A stretch of DNA of 64,000 nucleotides, from assembly GCA_029747585.1 (NCBI GenBank), contig JAPEVF010000221.1, positions 1 through 64,000 of the forward strand, written 5' to 3'. Below are positions 24,032-35,574 of the stretch, piece by piece; the first letter of the stretch is position 1; each line of letters begins with the position of its first letter. Under the pieces are notes generated by a model. It saw only the letters and a program-made list of their open reading frames with translations. It was not told where the DNA came from and made no database searches. The position numbers were made by a program, and so were the translations under genes. The DNA comes from Pleurotus djamor (taxonomy: Eukaryota > Basidiomycota > Agaricomycetes > Agaricales > Pleurotaceae).

Positions 24032-25143
24032 ATGACTCTCTTCAACACAATTAGGTCTTGTATTTATGGTCAGTTCGTTGTGTTCTCTGACTTGCTCGAC
24101 GTTTTCATCACAGATCTTTTCTGAATGTAGGCTCGGTTTTACTCTTCACTGTAATATGTCTGGCCATGGCTGGCCATTTCCAGCAAATACTGGCTTCCTC
24201 CGATCTCAGTACGCGTCTCCGAAAATTTTTGGGGGGATGCTAACTAACTCGTTCGACCTAGCTCGATTTGTACCATTTGCGATTTTCGTCTGCACTGCTA
24301 GCATGGTCATCATAATATGTCTACTGGCGTTCAGCTTCATCTTCAAGGAAAGAAATCCAATATCCACGAGAATAGAGTTGGCTTGTTTGGGTCTTGCGGG
24401 AATCTTATGGCTTGGTGCGTCCCTCATATCTATCTCTGTCTGTCGCTTTTTCTTAAATCTGCCTGTAGTTTTGGGTGTCTACTTGACCACGTCAGAGTCG
24501 CAAGATGCGGATGTCGAGTGCTTCGCATCAGAGTCTGATGTCGTTCCCATGGACGAGTCAATTGCTGCCTGTGAGCCACCATTGTTCTCTGTACACAATC
24601 CCCCGGTCGCTTATCCACGTTCCCAGTCCAAACCGATCAATACCAAGCGATGTACCGTGTCCTCATGACTTTCGCATTAATGAACGCTATCCTTCGTATG
24701 TTTATCTCCACCACATTACCGTTTCTTCACACAATCTGACCAAGACCCAAATTTTCACAGTGCTATTCTCATTCTTCACACTGCTGGCTCTGGCACTGAT
24801 CCGACACCGGTCTGGAGAGTACGTCTTCATTACCATCACCCTTTCATCAAATCACTGACCGGTTTCATATAACCTCTGTAGTGAACACATGTGGTATGGC
24901 CCTGTCACCTCATGCGCTTGGTTCAATAGATATCGTGCTGCTGGTCTTCCCGGTCCAGGAGGCAAGCCATCAAACAAAGCTGCGATGTACCGGGAGAAAT
25001 CCTACACCAAACATCCTCAACGAAGCCAAAGCCATTCACGTTCCCCCCGACAGCCCACGGCTGCTGTACAACACGAACGCGGGCGCTCACAGAGAACCGT
25101 TCGACACGACGCTTACGCTAGAGGGGCATCACCCCGGAGATGA
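24032..25143 (+). CDS. Four-span membrane protein, MARVEL-like, uncharacterised
   Basis: Exons join as MTLFNTIRSCIYG-SVLLFTVICLAMAGHFQ, then RFVPFAIFVCTASMVIIICL and NPISTRIELACLGLAG. Next come TSESQDADVECFASES and MYRVLMTF, then LLFSFFTLLALALIRHRSG and MWYGPVTSCAWFNRY. That gives four hydrophobic segments separated by short loops with an acidic Cys-containing loop between spans 3 and 4, the topology of MARVEL-domain proteins. The cytosolic tail (about 70 residues) is Arg/Ser/Pro/His-rich and hydrophilic. An alternative upstream ATG at 23930 would add 34 Ser/Thr-rich residues. Role unknown; fungal MARVEL proteins are linked to membrane domains and trafficking. It is the first of three similar-sized membrane-protein genes in a row. 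Confidence 0.75.
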
Positions 25144-25546
25144 CATGCACCCTCACACTGATGATTTCTTGTGGTGCATCTTACGACTTTTTTGTATTAT
25201 TTATGGGGGTTTGAAGGATTATATACATACAACATCCAACGACTTGTCGATTTTTCCATGGCTGTACGAGTAGAGTAGCGTATTTACGAAGAGACATATA
25301 GAATTCTTGTGTACTTGTATTTGCAGAACAGAACAATGGCGAAGGCCTCTTCGGACGGAGAAATTTAATTTATTTTGGGCACTGTGAACACGTGATCGTT
25401 TGCCTTGAGGCTCGGCGAACCAACGGCGAACTCGAACGTTTCCCTTTCCATTGCTTGCTCGCTCACTTTCCGCACCCATCACATCAACGATTAGCCATAT
25501 CTTCGTATTGGGTCAGACGCCTCTAACGACTCCCCCACGTCAAATA

Positions 25547-26742
25547 TGACTGTCCGGTTCGCTAACCATCGACTCGGGCTCTATAGTGAGGATTCAATAT
25601 TCCATATTCAACCATGCAATGAGGGCAAGGGATCTAATGGTCTACGTTTCCCCCCTCACGCACAGTCGCTGTATTTCTGCTATCAGGCGCAGTACTCGGT
25701 TTAGCAGCTTATTTCACGAATATTTCACCAGAGACCGGACGTAAGTGATGTTCTCCGGGTGAAGGGCGTTGCACGGTGATATTGATCGACTCATTGCTTA
25801 GATGACTTCACTATATTCGCTTTGGTCGTTTCGGCTTTGACGATATTCATATTTATGCTCACGTACGTTCCTTGTCCTTTTAAACTGTGTTCATCCTCAG
25901 CGGATGGCCGGGGGGAGACTGCGTGCTCACTGTTTTGGTTCTTGGTTCGAATAGGCTGCAATGGTCCCAACCGCGCACGGAGGTTCCGGTGATTTTGCTT
26001 TTGGGTATACTGTGGCTTGGTGAGTCGTGCTGATTCGCTTTACCTTTTTGATCCCGCTTAGTTGAATGGCTATGTCGTTGGGCGTATGAACATGAAGCTA
26101 TGGGTGCATGGGCAACGTGAGTACTATCTCCGGCGGTCGTAGCCGCAGTATGAGGATGGGATCTAACAATAAGGGCATTCTACTCTGTAGGGATGTCATC
26201 GGACCCGTGCAATGCGAAAATCTCGCTGGACAGCGTACGCCGACTGAGAATGGATCTAGTAAGTTGTTTGCTATGCTATGACAAACAATGAGTCCTGATC
26301 CTTGTCCCATTAGTTTCAGCACAAGCTTTCTGTCGCGAAATGAAAGTCGTCCAGGCATTCTCTTGGATGCTCTTCATCCTCTGTGCGTCATGAAAGCATC
26401 CTCTCCTTATCACTATCTCATTCCTTCCTATTCCATCTCCTCGTTATAGTCGCCCTCTGGTTCATCGTGATGATCCAACTCATCACTCAAGCTCAGCGTT
26501 TCGGCCGATGGCGGATCTGGGAAGAACCCATCCGGGAGCTCGGGTGGTTTGGTGAAATGCCTGGGTACTACAACCAGCATAACGCTGCCTCCGCGTATCC
26601 CACAGGTTACATTCCCTATGGGTATGGCTATGGGTACCCTATGCAGATGCAACAGGGACAACCAGGCCAAACCATCATCGTCCAGCCAGGCGTTAATGGT
26701 GCACCTCCAACTGTGACCTCAGTCCCTTTGAGCAACGCGTAA
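25547..26742 (+). CDS. Multi-span membrane protein, MARVEL-like, with Gly/Tyr/Gln-rich tail
   Basis: Many tiny exons join in frame: MTVRFANHRLGLYS, VAVFLLSGAVLGLAAYFTN, FTIFALVVSALTIFIFMLT, then VPVILLLGILWLAMGAWA. CENLAGQRTPTENG, FCREMKVVQAFSWMLFIL and ALWFIVMIQLITQ complete the core. This gives four membrane spans with a Cys-containing loop before span 4. The C-terminal tail (last 90 residues) has IPYGYGYGYPMQMQQ and a Pro/Val/Thr end, a low-complexity cytosolic tail. It shares topology and intron-rich structure with its upstream neighbour and probably belongs to the same broad class. No enzymatic motif. Starts at 25547, 400 bases after the previous stop; ends at 26742. Confidence 0.75.
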
Positions 26743-27198
26743 ACCAGCAGGACGAAGATGAAACACCCGGAGACACACATCTACGAACCTCAAAATGTCT
26801 GATATGATCTAATGAAACTCATCTCTCCAAGTAGAATACATTGACACGATGAAACCGTTTACTTATCTGTTCGCTTGAGGCATGGATGCCGCATTGGCAT
26901 CGAGAGCCCCCCCTGCTTGTTATAGTTACTTCTTTTGTACCATCTGGCTTGCTATCGCCGGCAATTGTTCTTGATTACGTCTGCAGTTTGTTTGCCATGT
27001 TCTCTGGGCGAGCATCGTTTTCAGTTAGGTCATTAAGCTCGAGGACGAACCCTGGGGACTCGTGGTCTGCGCGTGGCGGATGCAATGAGGCCGTGGATAT
27101 ACTGTATATGAATCATGGGGGACAATAACGAACGATATCGCACTCATTTCGCATCCCCTTCACCCTTATCCCCTTGTTTGTAGCGAGCTCAAGCCATC
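26743..27198. other. Intergenic region between two membrane-protein genes
   Basis: 3' end of the gene at 25547 and promoter of the gene at 27199. An open stretch on plus at 26886-27128 has no recognisable content. Confidence 0.35.
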
Positions 27199-27947
27199 AT
27201 GCCTCGACTATTCATGGATCGACCTGTGCGTTCGACGGCCTCAGGTATGTTCGTATCTTTGAAGGAGATGTGTTCTGGATAGCTGAAACCTCCGGAACAG
27301 TGGCTGGCGCGTTGACAGTTGCATATCTCATTTCAAGTATGATGTCTAGTTCACGTACGTTTTTGTCGACGCCTCCGCGAGTCCATCATGATGCTCAGCC
27401 TATGAACCACCAGAGGCATATCACTTGACACAGACTTCTGTGGCCATTCTCGCCATTTCGTCTCTAATCTTTCTGTGAGTGATGATAATCAGTTGAGATG
27501 AGTTGAAGGTACTTACACTCGAGTCTCGATGGCGCCATCAACGTGCTTTAGGGTCACACTGCATCATAGACGGGAGGGCCACCTGCTGACGCAAAGCCAA
27601 GAGGAAATGGTCCTCATCGGAGGCTTTGCTTTGTTTTTCACTGGTGAGTTGGCCAATGGCTTGGGGGTTGTCTAGGCGTTTCCTTAGCCTTCCCGATTGA
27701 GGGTCACCGACGCCCGACGAGTAAATGCCAATACTAACTTACTTCCTACGTGGTTTGTGGGGTTTGTTTAGCTGCGCTGTTGGCTTGGCGTGCCTCGCAA
27801 ACGAGGAGTGTTAGTCCTGGTGCTTCCGGGGAGGTTGGAGGGTCATCGAGGAGAGGGAGAGAGCCGGGTTTCACGAGCGGGGCTCGTCCGTACCCTTGTT
27901 CGCCGGATGACTTGTACTGCGTTGTTGAAGAGTGGACATTCTGGTAA
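27199..27947 (+). CDS. Third small multi-span membrane protein
   Basis: Short exons join as MPRLFMDRPVRSTAS, GDVFWIAETSGTVAGALTVA, then TSVAILAISSLIFLVTL. HHRREGHLLTQSQEEM and VLIGGFALFFTAALLAW follow. The tail is Ser/Gly/Arg-rich and ends YCVVEEWTFW. I count three or four hydrophobic segments, about 150 residues in total. Intron boundaries are canonical but the second join is less certain than the others. No family is recognised. Position directly after two four-span genes suggests an array of related or co-retained membrane proteins; sequence similarity to them is not obvious by eye. Confidence 0.55.
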
Positions 27948-29643
27948 TGTTCTTGACGGCCAAATGACCAACGACCTTGGACGATCGGGGAGTGGTGTAG
28001 TATAGGATAGATCGTGGTTACCGAAGCTGGACTTCTCTGGGAAGAATATATGGCTCCTTCGACTCCCAAAATTTCGCTACGCGTGGTGGGGGGTTTGGGG
28101 AAAGGAAGGCTATCCATGCCAGGATGTGTCAAGGACCATCTGGGGCCTTGTCACTCTTTGTCGTTCCGTAAAGCCGCATCCTTCGCAACCGTTTCTCGTC
28201 ACTGAGAGAGAAGTCCCCGCTTCATAAATTATTCCGAGGTAATCAAGGGTGAGAAGCAGGAGGCGTGGTCAAACGACTGGCCCCGTCGGACGGACGTCTC
28301 TAGCTGTGTTTCCTCGTATCGACATACTTTCGCCAAAAGACCGATGCGATACCGACGTCATGGTCCACTGAACGATGGGCAGGGAGGAAAAAGGTCGGAA
28401 CATATGGAATCAAAGTTCAACCAACCTGCGACAAATGAGTTTAGTCCACATATGTGAAAGTAAGGTTTCTCCTGTGCGCTTCTGCCTCAGTCCTGGCAAT
28501 TGAATACAGATAACCGATGTCCGAGAACCCGAGTCATGCGATACGGGCATCACAGGGATAATGGTTTTGAGCTGTTCGAAGATGTAGGAAAGGGGTATTG
28601 AATTGGGATGAAGTTCGACTAGAAATAGACTTTTTCTGACGTTCCTCGATCAGTATGAACTTGGCGGTAAACTAAGAGAATGAAGCTCATACGACTCCAC
28701 AGAAAGAACTTTGGAGTCGTTGATGTCTGTGACCTCGGACCCACCCCATACAGCGCCTATCGAATCAGCGATTTTCGGCAAGGCCTTCTCGTACCACTAC
28801 AGTCCCCGAAGTCGGCATTGGCATTATCTTGGGTAAAGAGACCGAACATCAAACTGCCAAGCTGCATAATGTTGGTTTTCGACTGCGCGCACACGGAAAA
28901 AGAATCGTAGGTAAAGCGGAGAGGTTCTTGCCAACGCCACGCCCAGCTGGACCCTACCAAGAGCACTTTGCGACCATCGCTGACTCCAGAGTAACTCTCA
29001 GCCAAGAATTCCAGTTTACTTCCAGCAAAAGACCAGTTTTTCTCCAACGGCGATGTCCTCCAGCTTTTGGGGCAATGCGAGGATACCCCGGCTCCACTCC
29101 ACTCTTTCGTCGTACATGTCACCGCGGACCCAAATGCGCATATGCTCGCTAACCCTCAGACATTTCATTATGGCCGCAAAACGATGATTGTCTCGGCACC
29201 TTCTCGGCGGCTCAGGTTACGACACCAGTGTGAACATCGTGCCGACTCTTTGCAGTTTCCAACCGTGAGGAAGAATCGTCCAGGTTAGGCCACTGGGATG
29301 TGCGATCGTCCGTCGTGGCTCGAGGCATTTCGTTATCCTGATAGCGCTTCGTCGGTGACGGATCTTTTTCTTCAATTATTCCTGCTATTCTCCTTGCCAT
29401 ACCCGAGCCTGGTCGAACAAACGCGTCGCGTTCTTGCCAGCGCCCGGACTCACCTCGGGCAGAATAGAGCGTTTTCCGTCACTAGTCTCTCTACCGAACG
29501 GTTCAAAGGTTTTGTTATCACTACTGGCTATGTCTACGTTTCCTCGTATAAAAGGCTGGCCAATCTGACCATGTTTTACCATCGGTTCCTACCGCCCAGC
29601 ACCACTAGCTACCTCGTCTACTGGTTATTTTCTCGTCTCCACT
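27948..29643. other. Long region upstream of the cellobiohydrolase gene, no supported gene
   Basis: About 1.7 kb. Overlapping open stretches on both strands (28757-29122 minus, 28829-29152 plus and others) carry no domain I recognise. The proximal part should be the regulated promoter of the GH7 gene, which ends in the TATA box at 29547. I could not identify a specific activator site with confidence. Confidence 0.35.
29547..29553 (+). promoter_or_regulatory. TATA box of the GH7 cellobiohydrolase gene
   Basis: TATAAAA lies 97 bases upstream of the start codon at 29644, followed by a short C/T-rich leader. This matches the TATA-driven promoters of inducible secreted cellulase genes. Confidence 0.65.
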
Positions 29644-31555
29644 ATGTTCCGCAAAGCTGCTCTCACCGCCTTCACCTTCATGGCCGCTGTCTATGGACAG
29701 CAGGTTGGTACCCTCACCACTGAGACCCACCCAGCCCTCAGCGTCCAACAATGTACCGCCAGCGGTTGCACAACCCTCCAGCGTTCGGTCACCCTCGACG
29801 CTAACTGGCGTTGGTTGCACTCTACCAGCAGCGCTACTGTGAGTTCTATACAGCTTCAAATCATCACTTATTCGAGGCTCATCTATTCCTTAGAACTGCT
29901 ACAGCGGCAACACCTGGGACTCCACCTTCTGCCCCACTGGCGCTGCTTGTGCCCAAAACTGTGCCCTCGATGGTGCTGACTACTCCGGCACTTACGGTAT
30001 CACCACCTCTGGCAACGCCCTCACCCTCCGTTTCGTTACCGAAGGCCCCTACTCCACCAACATTGGGTCTCGTGTCTACCTTATGGAGACCGACTCTGCT
30101 TACAAGATGTTCAACTTGAAGAACCAGGAATTCACCTTCGACGTCGATATGTCCAACCTCCCTTGCGGTCTCAACGGTGCCCTCTACTTCTCGGAAATGG
30201 CCGCCGATGGTGACTTGTCCGCGACCAACAGGGTAGGTCTTCCGTTCGCAAAAATCATCGCTTTGGACTCAACTCACAATACTCTTACAGGCTGGTGCTA
30301 AGTACGGAACTGGCTACTGTGACTCTCAATGCCCTCACGATATCAAGTTCATCAACGGCGAGGTAATATCCTTTGATACTCCTCCCAAGATGCCAGAATG
30401 AGTGACCTTTTGATACATAGGCTAACGTCGCTGGCTGGACTCCTTCCCCCAACGATTCCAACGCCGGTGCCGGTCAATACGGTGCTTGCTGCGCTGAGAT
30501 GGATATCTGGGAAGCCAACTCCATGGCCGCTGCCTACACTCCTCACCCTTGCAGTGTTGACGGTCTCTACCGCTGCACTGGCACTGACTGTGGTGACGGC
30601 TCTGACCGCTACAGCGGTGTTTGCGACAAGGATGGATGTGACTTCAACTCCTACCGTATGGGCAACAGGGACTTCCTCGGGCCCGGCAAGACCATCGATA
30701 CCACCAAGAAGTTCACCGTTGTCACTCAGTAAGTCCATGCAATTCTGTCTGTGTGGACAATCGAGTAACATGCCTTTCTAGATTCATCACCGACGACAAC
30801 ACCGCTTCCGGTGATCTCGTTGAGATTCGCCGCATCTACGTTCAAGGCAACACCGTTTACCAAAACTCCATGAGCAACTACGCTGCCCTCACCCCCGCCT
30901 CCAACTCCATCACCGACAGCTTCTGCGCTGCCCAGAAGACCCTCTTCGGCGACAACAACTACTTCGCCACCAAGGGTGGTCTCAAGAAGATGGGTGATGC
31001 CTACGAAAATGGTATGGTCTTGGTTCTCAGTGTCTGGGATGACCATGCTGTCAACATGCTCTGGCTCGACTCCGACTTCCCCACTGACAAGGATGCCTCT
31101 CTCCCCGGTGTCTCTCGTGGTGCCTGTGCTACCACCTCCGGTGTCCCCGCCGACGTCGAATCCCAACACCCCAACGCCTCCGTCACCTACTCCAACATCA
31201 AGTTCGGTTCCATTGGCTCGACTTACAGCGGATCGGGAACCCCTCCCACTTCGTCCTCCGTCTCCTCCACCCCTGCCAGCTCGTCCACTCCCGCGTCCAC
31301 TCCTTCTTCTCCCCCTACCACTACCGCTCCTCAATACGGTCAATGTGGCGGTAAGCTTGATACAGGATTCTCTGATTAAACCCTCTCACTCACGCCCTTT
31401 TTTGCAGGTATTGGCTGGTCTGGCCCAACTGTCTGTGCTTCTGGCTTCACTTGCACAGTCCTCAACGCTTGTAAGTCATTCGTCTTACTTGATATTCCTT
31501 GACAACATTTCTCACTGCTTCTCTTTCATTCCCAGACTACTCTCAATGCTTGTAA
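29644..31555 (+). CDS. cbhI: GH7 cellobiohydrolase with C-terminal CBM1
   Basis: Secreted reducing-end cellobiohydrolase acting on crystalline cellulose. Signal peptide [18 protein letters not shown], then [15 protein letters not shown] as in mature Cel7 enzymes. The catalytic domain has the Cys-rich GH7 pattern, with [20 protein letters not shown] and [19 protein letters not shown]. The catalytic triad motif is [11 protein letters not shown] (Glu-x-Asp-x-x-Glu), followed by [20 protein letters not shown] and [12 protein letters not shown] Ser/Thr/Pro linker of about 40 residues leads to CBM1: [19 protein letters not shown], then CTVLNAYYSQCL. The CBM1 is split by two short introns. Six or so introns in total, about 515 residues, no breaks. 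Expression is expected to be induced on cellulose and repressed by glucose; this is inference from the family. Confidence 0.96.
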
Positions 31556-31955
31556 TGCATTTTAAGAAGACTGCGCCTAGAAAATTCCCGTAGACTGAGC
31601 TTTCTAATGGTACACCGACTAGACTCAGTATTGTACAAATGTATTCTATTGGCTATAAAATGCGATTGATGAATTTATCCTGTAAAAACTACATGCACGA
31701 AAGTTCTAAGAATTCTGCCACGCCCAAAGCGAATAGGCATAGCTTTCTAAAAAGTGGTAGCCAAGGGGACCCCTGATGTCATTTGCCTAAATCGGATGAA
31801 GAGCCTCCGGCCATTGTCCTGCTTATCGGCGGACGGGCCGTCAGCCATATTGGGCTACAATATAACATCACAGCTCGGGCTCTGGCTGTTGCCTTGACTT
31901 GCTTCCTCCCTTACCCTCCTCCTTTGACGTTTGCACTCTTCTGCTCCTTTGAACC
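31556..31955. other. Terminator/promoter region between cbhI and UBC8
   Basis: AT-rich start consistent with the 3' end of the cellobiohydrolase transcript, then CT-rich sequence before the UBC8 start. No gene is seen. Confidence 0.35.
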
Positions 31956-32892
31956 ATGATAAGTCCCCGTCTATTGTATCCACTGAACAGGCCAACTTAC
32001 CCTTCGTGTCCTCTACGCCTCTAACAGCAAACGCCGCATTGAGACTGATGTAATGAAGATGTGCGCACGACCAGCCCTGTTTCTCTGGCTTCTCGTTCTT
32101 CATTTCTAGTTCAACAAGGGTGCTCACCTCTCGTGTCCGATACCAGGCTCATGTCGGATCACGAAGTATCTCTGGTCGGCGACAGCATGCAGGAGTTCTA
32201 TGTCCACTTTAACGGACCTACGGAAAGTATGTTGACGTTCCCCCTTCACGACACCCCGAGCTTGACCTTGTTTTTCTTCGTGACCACTAGCACCCTTTGC
32301 TGGTGGGGTTTGGAAGATCCATGTCGAACTACCCGAGCAATACCCTTACAAGTCACCTAGCATTGGCTTCATGAACAAGATCTTCCATCCCAATATCGAT
32401 GAATTGCGAGTTCTATCTCCCCCTCTGCTGCGTGCATACCATGAGGCTCATTCCAGCGCATCATAGGAGTGGTTCTGTTTGCCTCGATGTCATCAATCAA
32501 ACATGGTCCCCCATGTTCGGTGAGTTCCGTCCGACGAGTCAACTAGGATGTGATCGGATGAACTGACGTATCCCCAGACCTCATCAACATATTCGAATCA
32601 TTCTTGCCACAACTTCTCCGTTACCCCAACCCTAATGACCCACTAAACGGCGAGGCTGCGGCACTGCTCATGCGGCATCCGAAAGATTATGAGGCTAAGG
32701 TTAAGGGTGGGTTAATCTGTTTTACCCCGAGTAGTATGAGCGGTTGCTGAACGGGACGGCGTAGATTATGTGCAGCGATTCGCAACGAAGGAGGCTGCTG
32801 ATTCAGCCGGCGGCGGCGAGACTAACGATGACGACGAAGATGCCGAGATGAGTGACATGGGCAGCATCAGTGACGATGAAGACCACGCCTGA
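31956..32892 (+). CDS. UBC8: Ubiquitin-conjugating enzyme E2 of the UBC8/UBE2H class
   Basis: Exons join as [68 protein letters not shown] and [17 protein letters not shown] (active-site Cys). [20 protein letters not shown] and [15 protein letters not shown] follow, and the acidic tail ends SISDDEDHA. This is the UBE2H/Ubc8 class, which in yeast drives glucose-induced degradation of fructose-1,6-bisphosphatase with the GID E3 ligase. The intron at 32406-32466 appears to use a GC donor. The first exon is unclear: the ATG at 31956 (MISP) is the best candidate, but the phase of the join to the exon at 32028 does not close with a GT donor. The core of the protein is intact. Confidence 0.88.
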
Positions 32893-34490
32893 ATTTGAAT
32901 ACCCCCGCCATTCCCTCTCTCTCTCTCACGGATTGTATGATTAGTTTCCTGGTTTGTGCTATGTTCTCTTTCTCCAACGTTATAATCCCCCTACCGCTCT
33001 ACTGAACATCTGCAGAGAGCGCGTTGCTATCTATTAATGCAACAATTTTGAATAGATCTACTTTTGCTCAATGATTCTACCATGGAACAGCAAATCCCCT
33101 TGCTTGTCAAGGGTTTCTGGTTCAATTGAAATATTTACCGGTGTTTACATGCTTGGTTGACACGCTTTTGCCAAATAGATAACAGATCCAGATCTCAAAC
33201 TTGACTTCATCGCTCGAGCGCAAGTACTCACCCTCTCTCAGCAGTCCGGTCGAACATGAACGACACGTTTTCGTTGGACGTTTGAGCGCCAGACTCCGCT
33301 CATCACACCCACCGAAACAGAGTTTGCCTTATCGGCTCTACTCGTTCTACTACTTAGAACTTGAATAACATCCTTGGTGCCAGGACTTTTCACCAACCAC
33401 AAGTCACTCACGAGCAGCCTCCTCAGAGGTGTGTACCCCATACTACTAGAATATAGTGTCTACTTCTTCATCTCGCAATTTTGACGAATCAATACACCTT
33501 TCAGATCGCTTAGAAAACAAGAATGAAGCTTACTTTTATCAAGTTTCGTCTATGCAGATTCAGAGAGGGACAGCCCTGAGTCACATCGGCCAGAAAGCAC
33601 TCATTGCGGAACCAGTGTGGCCGAGAGGAATATCTTTCTTGTCTTTGTGACGTTGTTGATGGCCGATGGTTCGGTCTTCAACATGTCAGTCCTCTCAGCA
33701 GGTACTGCATTCTCCGAGGACCCCACGCTGAACTGAACCTCCCACCCCAACTCTGCCACCACCACTGAACCAAGAAATTGGGCTTGATTTTGGGCAAATT
33801 ATGGCTCAGATCTGACATTTCCAAATTATGTCAGTCATACTTCTACGTCAGACCATTTCATGTCGAGTCACCGCGATGCCTTCCATGGAGTGTCATCGTT
33901 CATTATTGTTCACATTCGCTCGTGGACCTACTCACTTCTCGAAGTAGTGGGGCTGCTTCCTACCAGGCTACACTTGGAAATGCCCTTATCGCAGACTCTC
34001 GTGCTGCCTCTTTCTCGTGTATCTTTGCTAATGCGTACATTTTCGCTTCTATCCATGGAATTTCTATTGTTAACCTACATGTGTGTAGGTCGCTTGGCTC
34101 TTTGGTCGTCGAGGCATCATACGGGGTTACCCCATTCCTAAGAACAACTTGGATGGATGGGTGGCGGCGCGAACGAGAAGGAAGTCGTTCAAGGTCGATC
34201 GAGGATGTCGATGAAAGCTGGCGTTGGTAGCCGGTGAAGCAGCACACTTCCACTGGCAAAATCGTTGTGGTGGAGCACCGAGCATCTGGTTGATTGAAGT
34301 CCGGAATACTGAGCGCCCTGGGTGTCAACGCCTCAACTTAGCCTTCAAGCTTTGCTATCGGTTGCAATGATGGGATTACGTGGGCCAGCTCGTCGACTTA
34401 TCTATTATTTCTAAGTATGTATGTAGCAAATTCAACAACAATGACAAGCAAGGGTTTTGCCGACGCAGACGGCCCTTCCGAGTATGGGTA
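32893..34490. other. Long intergenic region, no supported gene
   Basis: About 1.6 kb between convergent genes. Open stretches on both strands (33778-34230 plus, 33960-34328 minus) overlap each other and carry no recognisable domain. Both cannot be real, and I have no basis for choosing either. Confidence 0.35.
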
Positions 34491-35401
34491 TCAAGCGGGT
34501 GTGTTGGTATCTTCGGGCAAGGGTTTTACAAGCTCGTCTACTTTCTTCTGAATCTCGGACGCCGTCTGAAAGTTTGGTGTCAGACACATCGAGATAGTAT
34601 GTCGTAACAGACTGACCTTGACTAGGGCTTCAATCTGCGATTTGACGTTGTCCATTGTCGAGACCTGGGCCTTGCTCTCCTTGAGAAGGTCCTCCTTCTG
34701 CTGCATCAACTCCTTCTTCCTCGTGTCTAGTCTGTGAGAGGTGACATATTAGATACCAAGTCGTACATGTGATTCAGGAACCAAACGCACCTCTGGCGTT
34801 CCGCAAGTTCGAAAGCGAGGCGGTTGAGCATGAGTTGATGCTCGTCATCAGTGTGGGCTTCCGGAGGGGCTAGTCTCATGAAATCCTCGAGGCTATATAA
34901 TGGGATATCTTGGTATATCGAGCTACAAAGCCCCACATTTCAGCGCGACTGATCCCCCACACGATACGAGACAGTCGCTCACGCACGCAAATTGGCGACA
35001 CTTTTCGATTTCGCGCTCTAAATGTCTCTTTTCGTACTGAAGGTTCTGGAGACCGAGATGAGACTGATCCATTTCCTGTCTTGCCGCCGCGGTTGCGTCC
35101 TTGTGGGTTCGAGTTGCATTGTTGGCCTCTCTGTTTAGCGACCTGAGAGACCGATGAGGGCTGTTGCTCGGATGTGCATTGCGGAGACGTCGTCGACGTT
35201 GGCCGCGGTAGCAGGCGAGACGAGGTCACGGAGTTTGTCGATGACATCGTCTGGGGATGGCGGCAAGGGAGCACGGTCCATCGCAGGAGAGGCGAGGGGA
35301 CAGACGCGCGATGGAAGCGCACAAGGGATAGCCGGTGTAGTTGGCCGGGGAGTGGCCGGTTGGGGTAAGCGTTGCCGGGCCGAAGATATGACGAGTGGCA
35401 C
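34491..35401 (-). CDS. THOC5: THO complex subunit 5 homologue (THOC5/FMIP family)
   Basis: Coiled-coil protein of about 240 residues. N-terminal part: MDRAPLPPSPDDVIDKLRDL, then VDDVSAMHIRATALIGL. It continues SLNREANNATRTHKDATAAA, LGLQNLQYEKRHLEREIEKC and RQFASIYQDIPLYSLEDFM. The family hallmark LMLNRLAFELAERQRL follows, then KKELMQQKEDLLKESKAQV and a last exon ending PEDTNTPA. The THO complex couples transcription to mRNA export. The two halves of the N-terminal region are in different frames around 35138-35146 with no room for an intron. A one- or two-base indel in the assembly, or a real frameshift, must lie there. The start at 35401 adds a Pro-rich leader and could be shorter (Met at about 35281). 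Confidence 0.75.
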
Positions 35402-35574
35402 CCTTGACGCCTCTGCAATGTCCGTCCTTAGTTTTCCAGATCAGTCAGCTTGCAAAGGCCTATCACGGTCATCACTCTCACACTTACCCTATTACTCCCT
35501 TAAAGCCCACCTAAAAGCTCTCCTCCTCTTTTCTCTCGTCCTCCTCTCTCTCGANTCCCTCACCCGTCGCAATC

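Noticed and set aside
30726..31593. Long open frames on both strands inside the cellobiohydrolase gene
   Set aside because: They are shadows of the GC-rich GH7 exons and Ser/Thr/Pro linker; the true frame matches GH7 and CBM1 throughout.
33778..34328. Overlapping open frames on plus (150 codons) and minus (122 codons) in the gap before THOC5
   Set aside because: They overlap, neither has a domain or splice partners, and composition is not typical of neighbouring genes.
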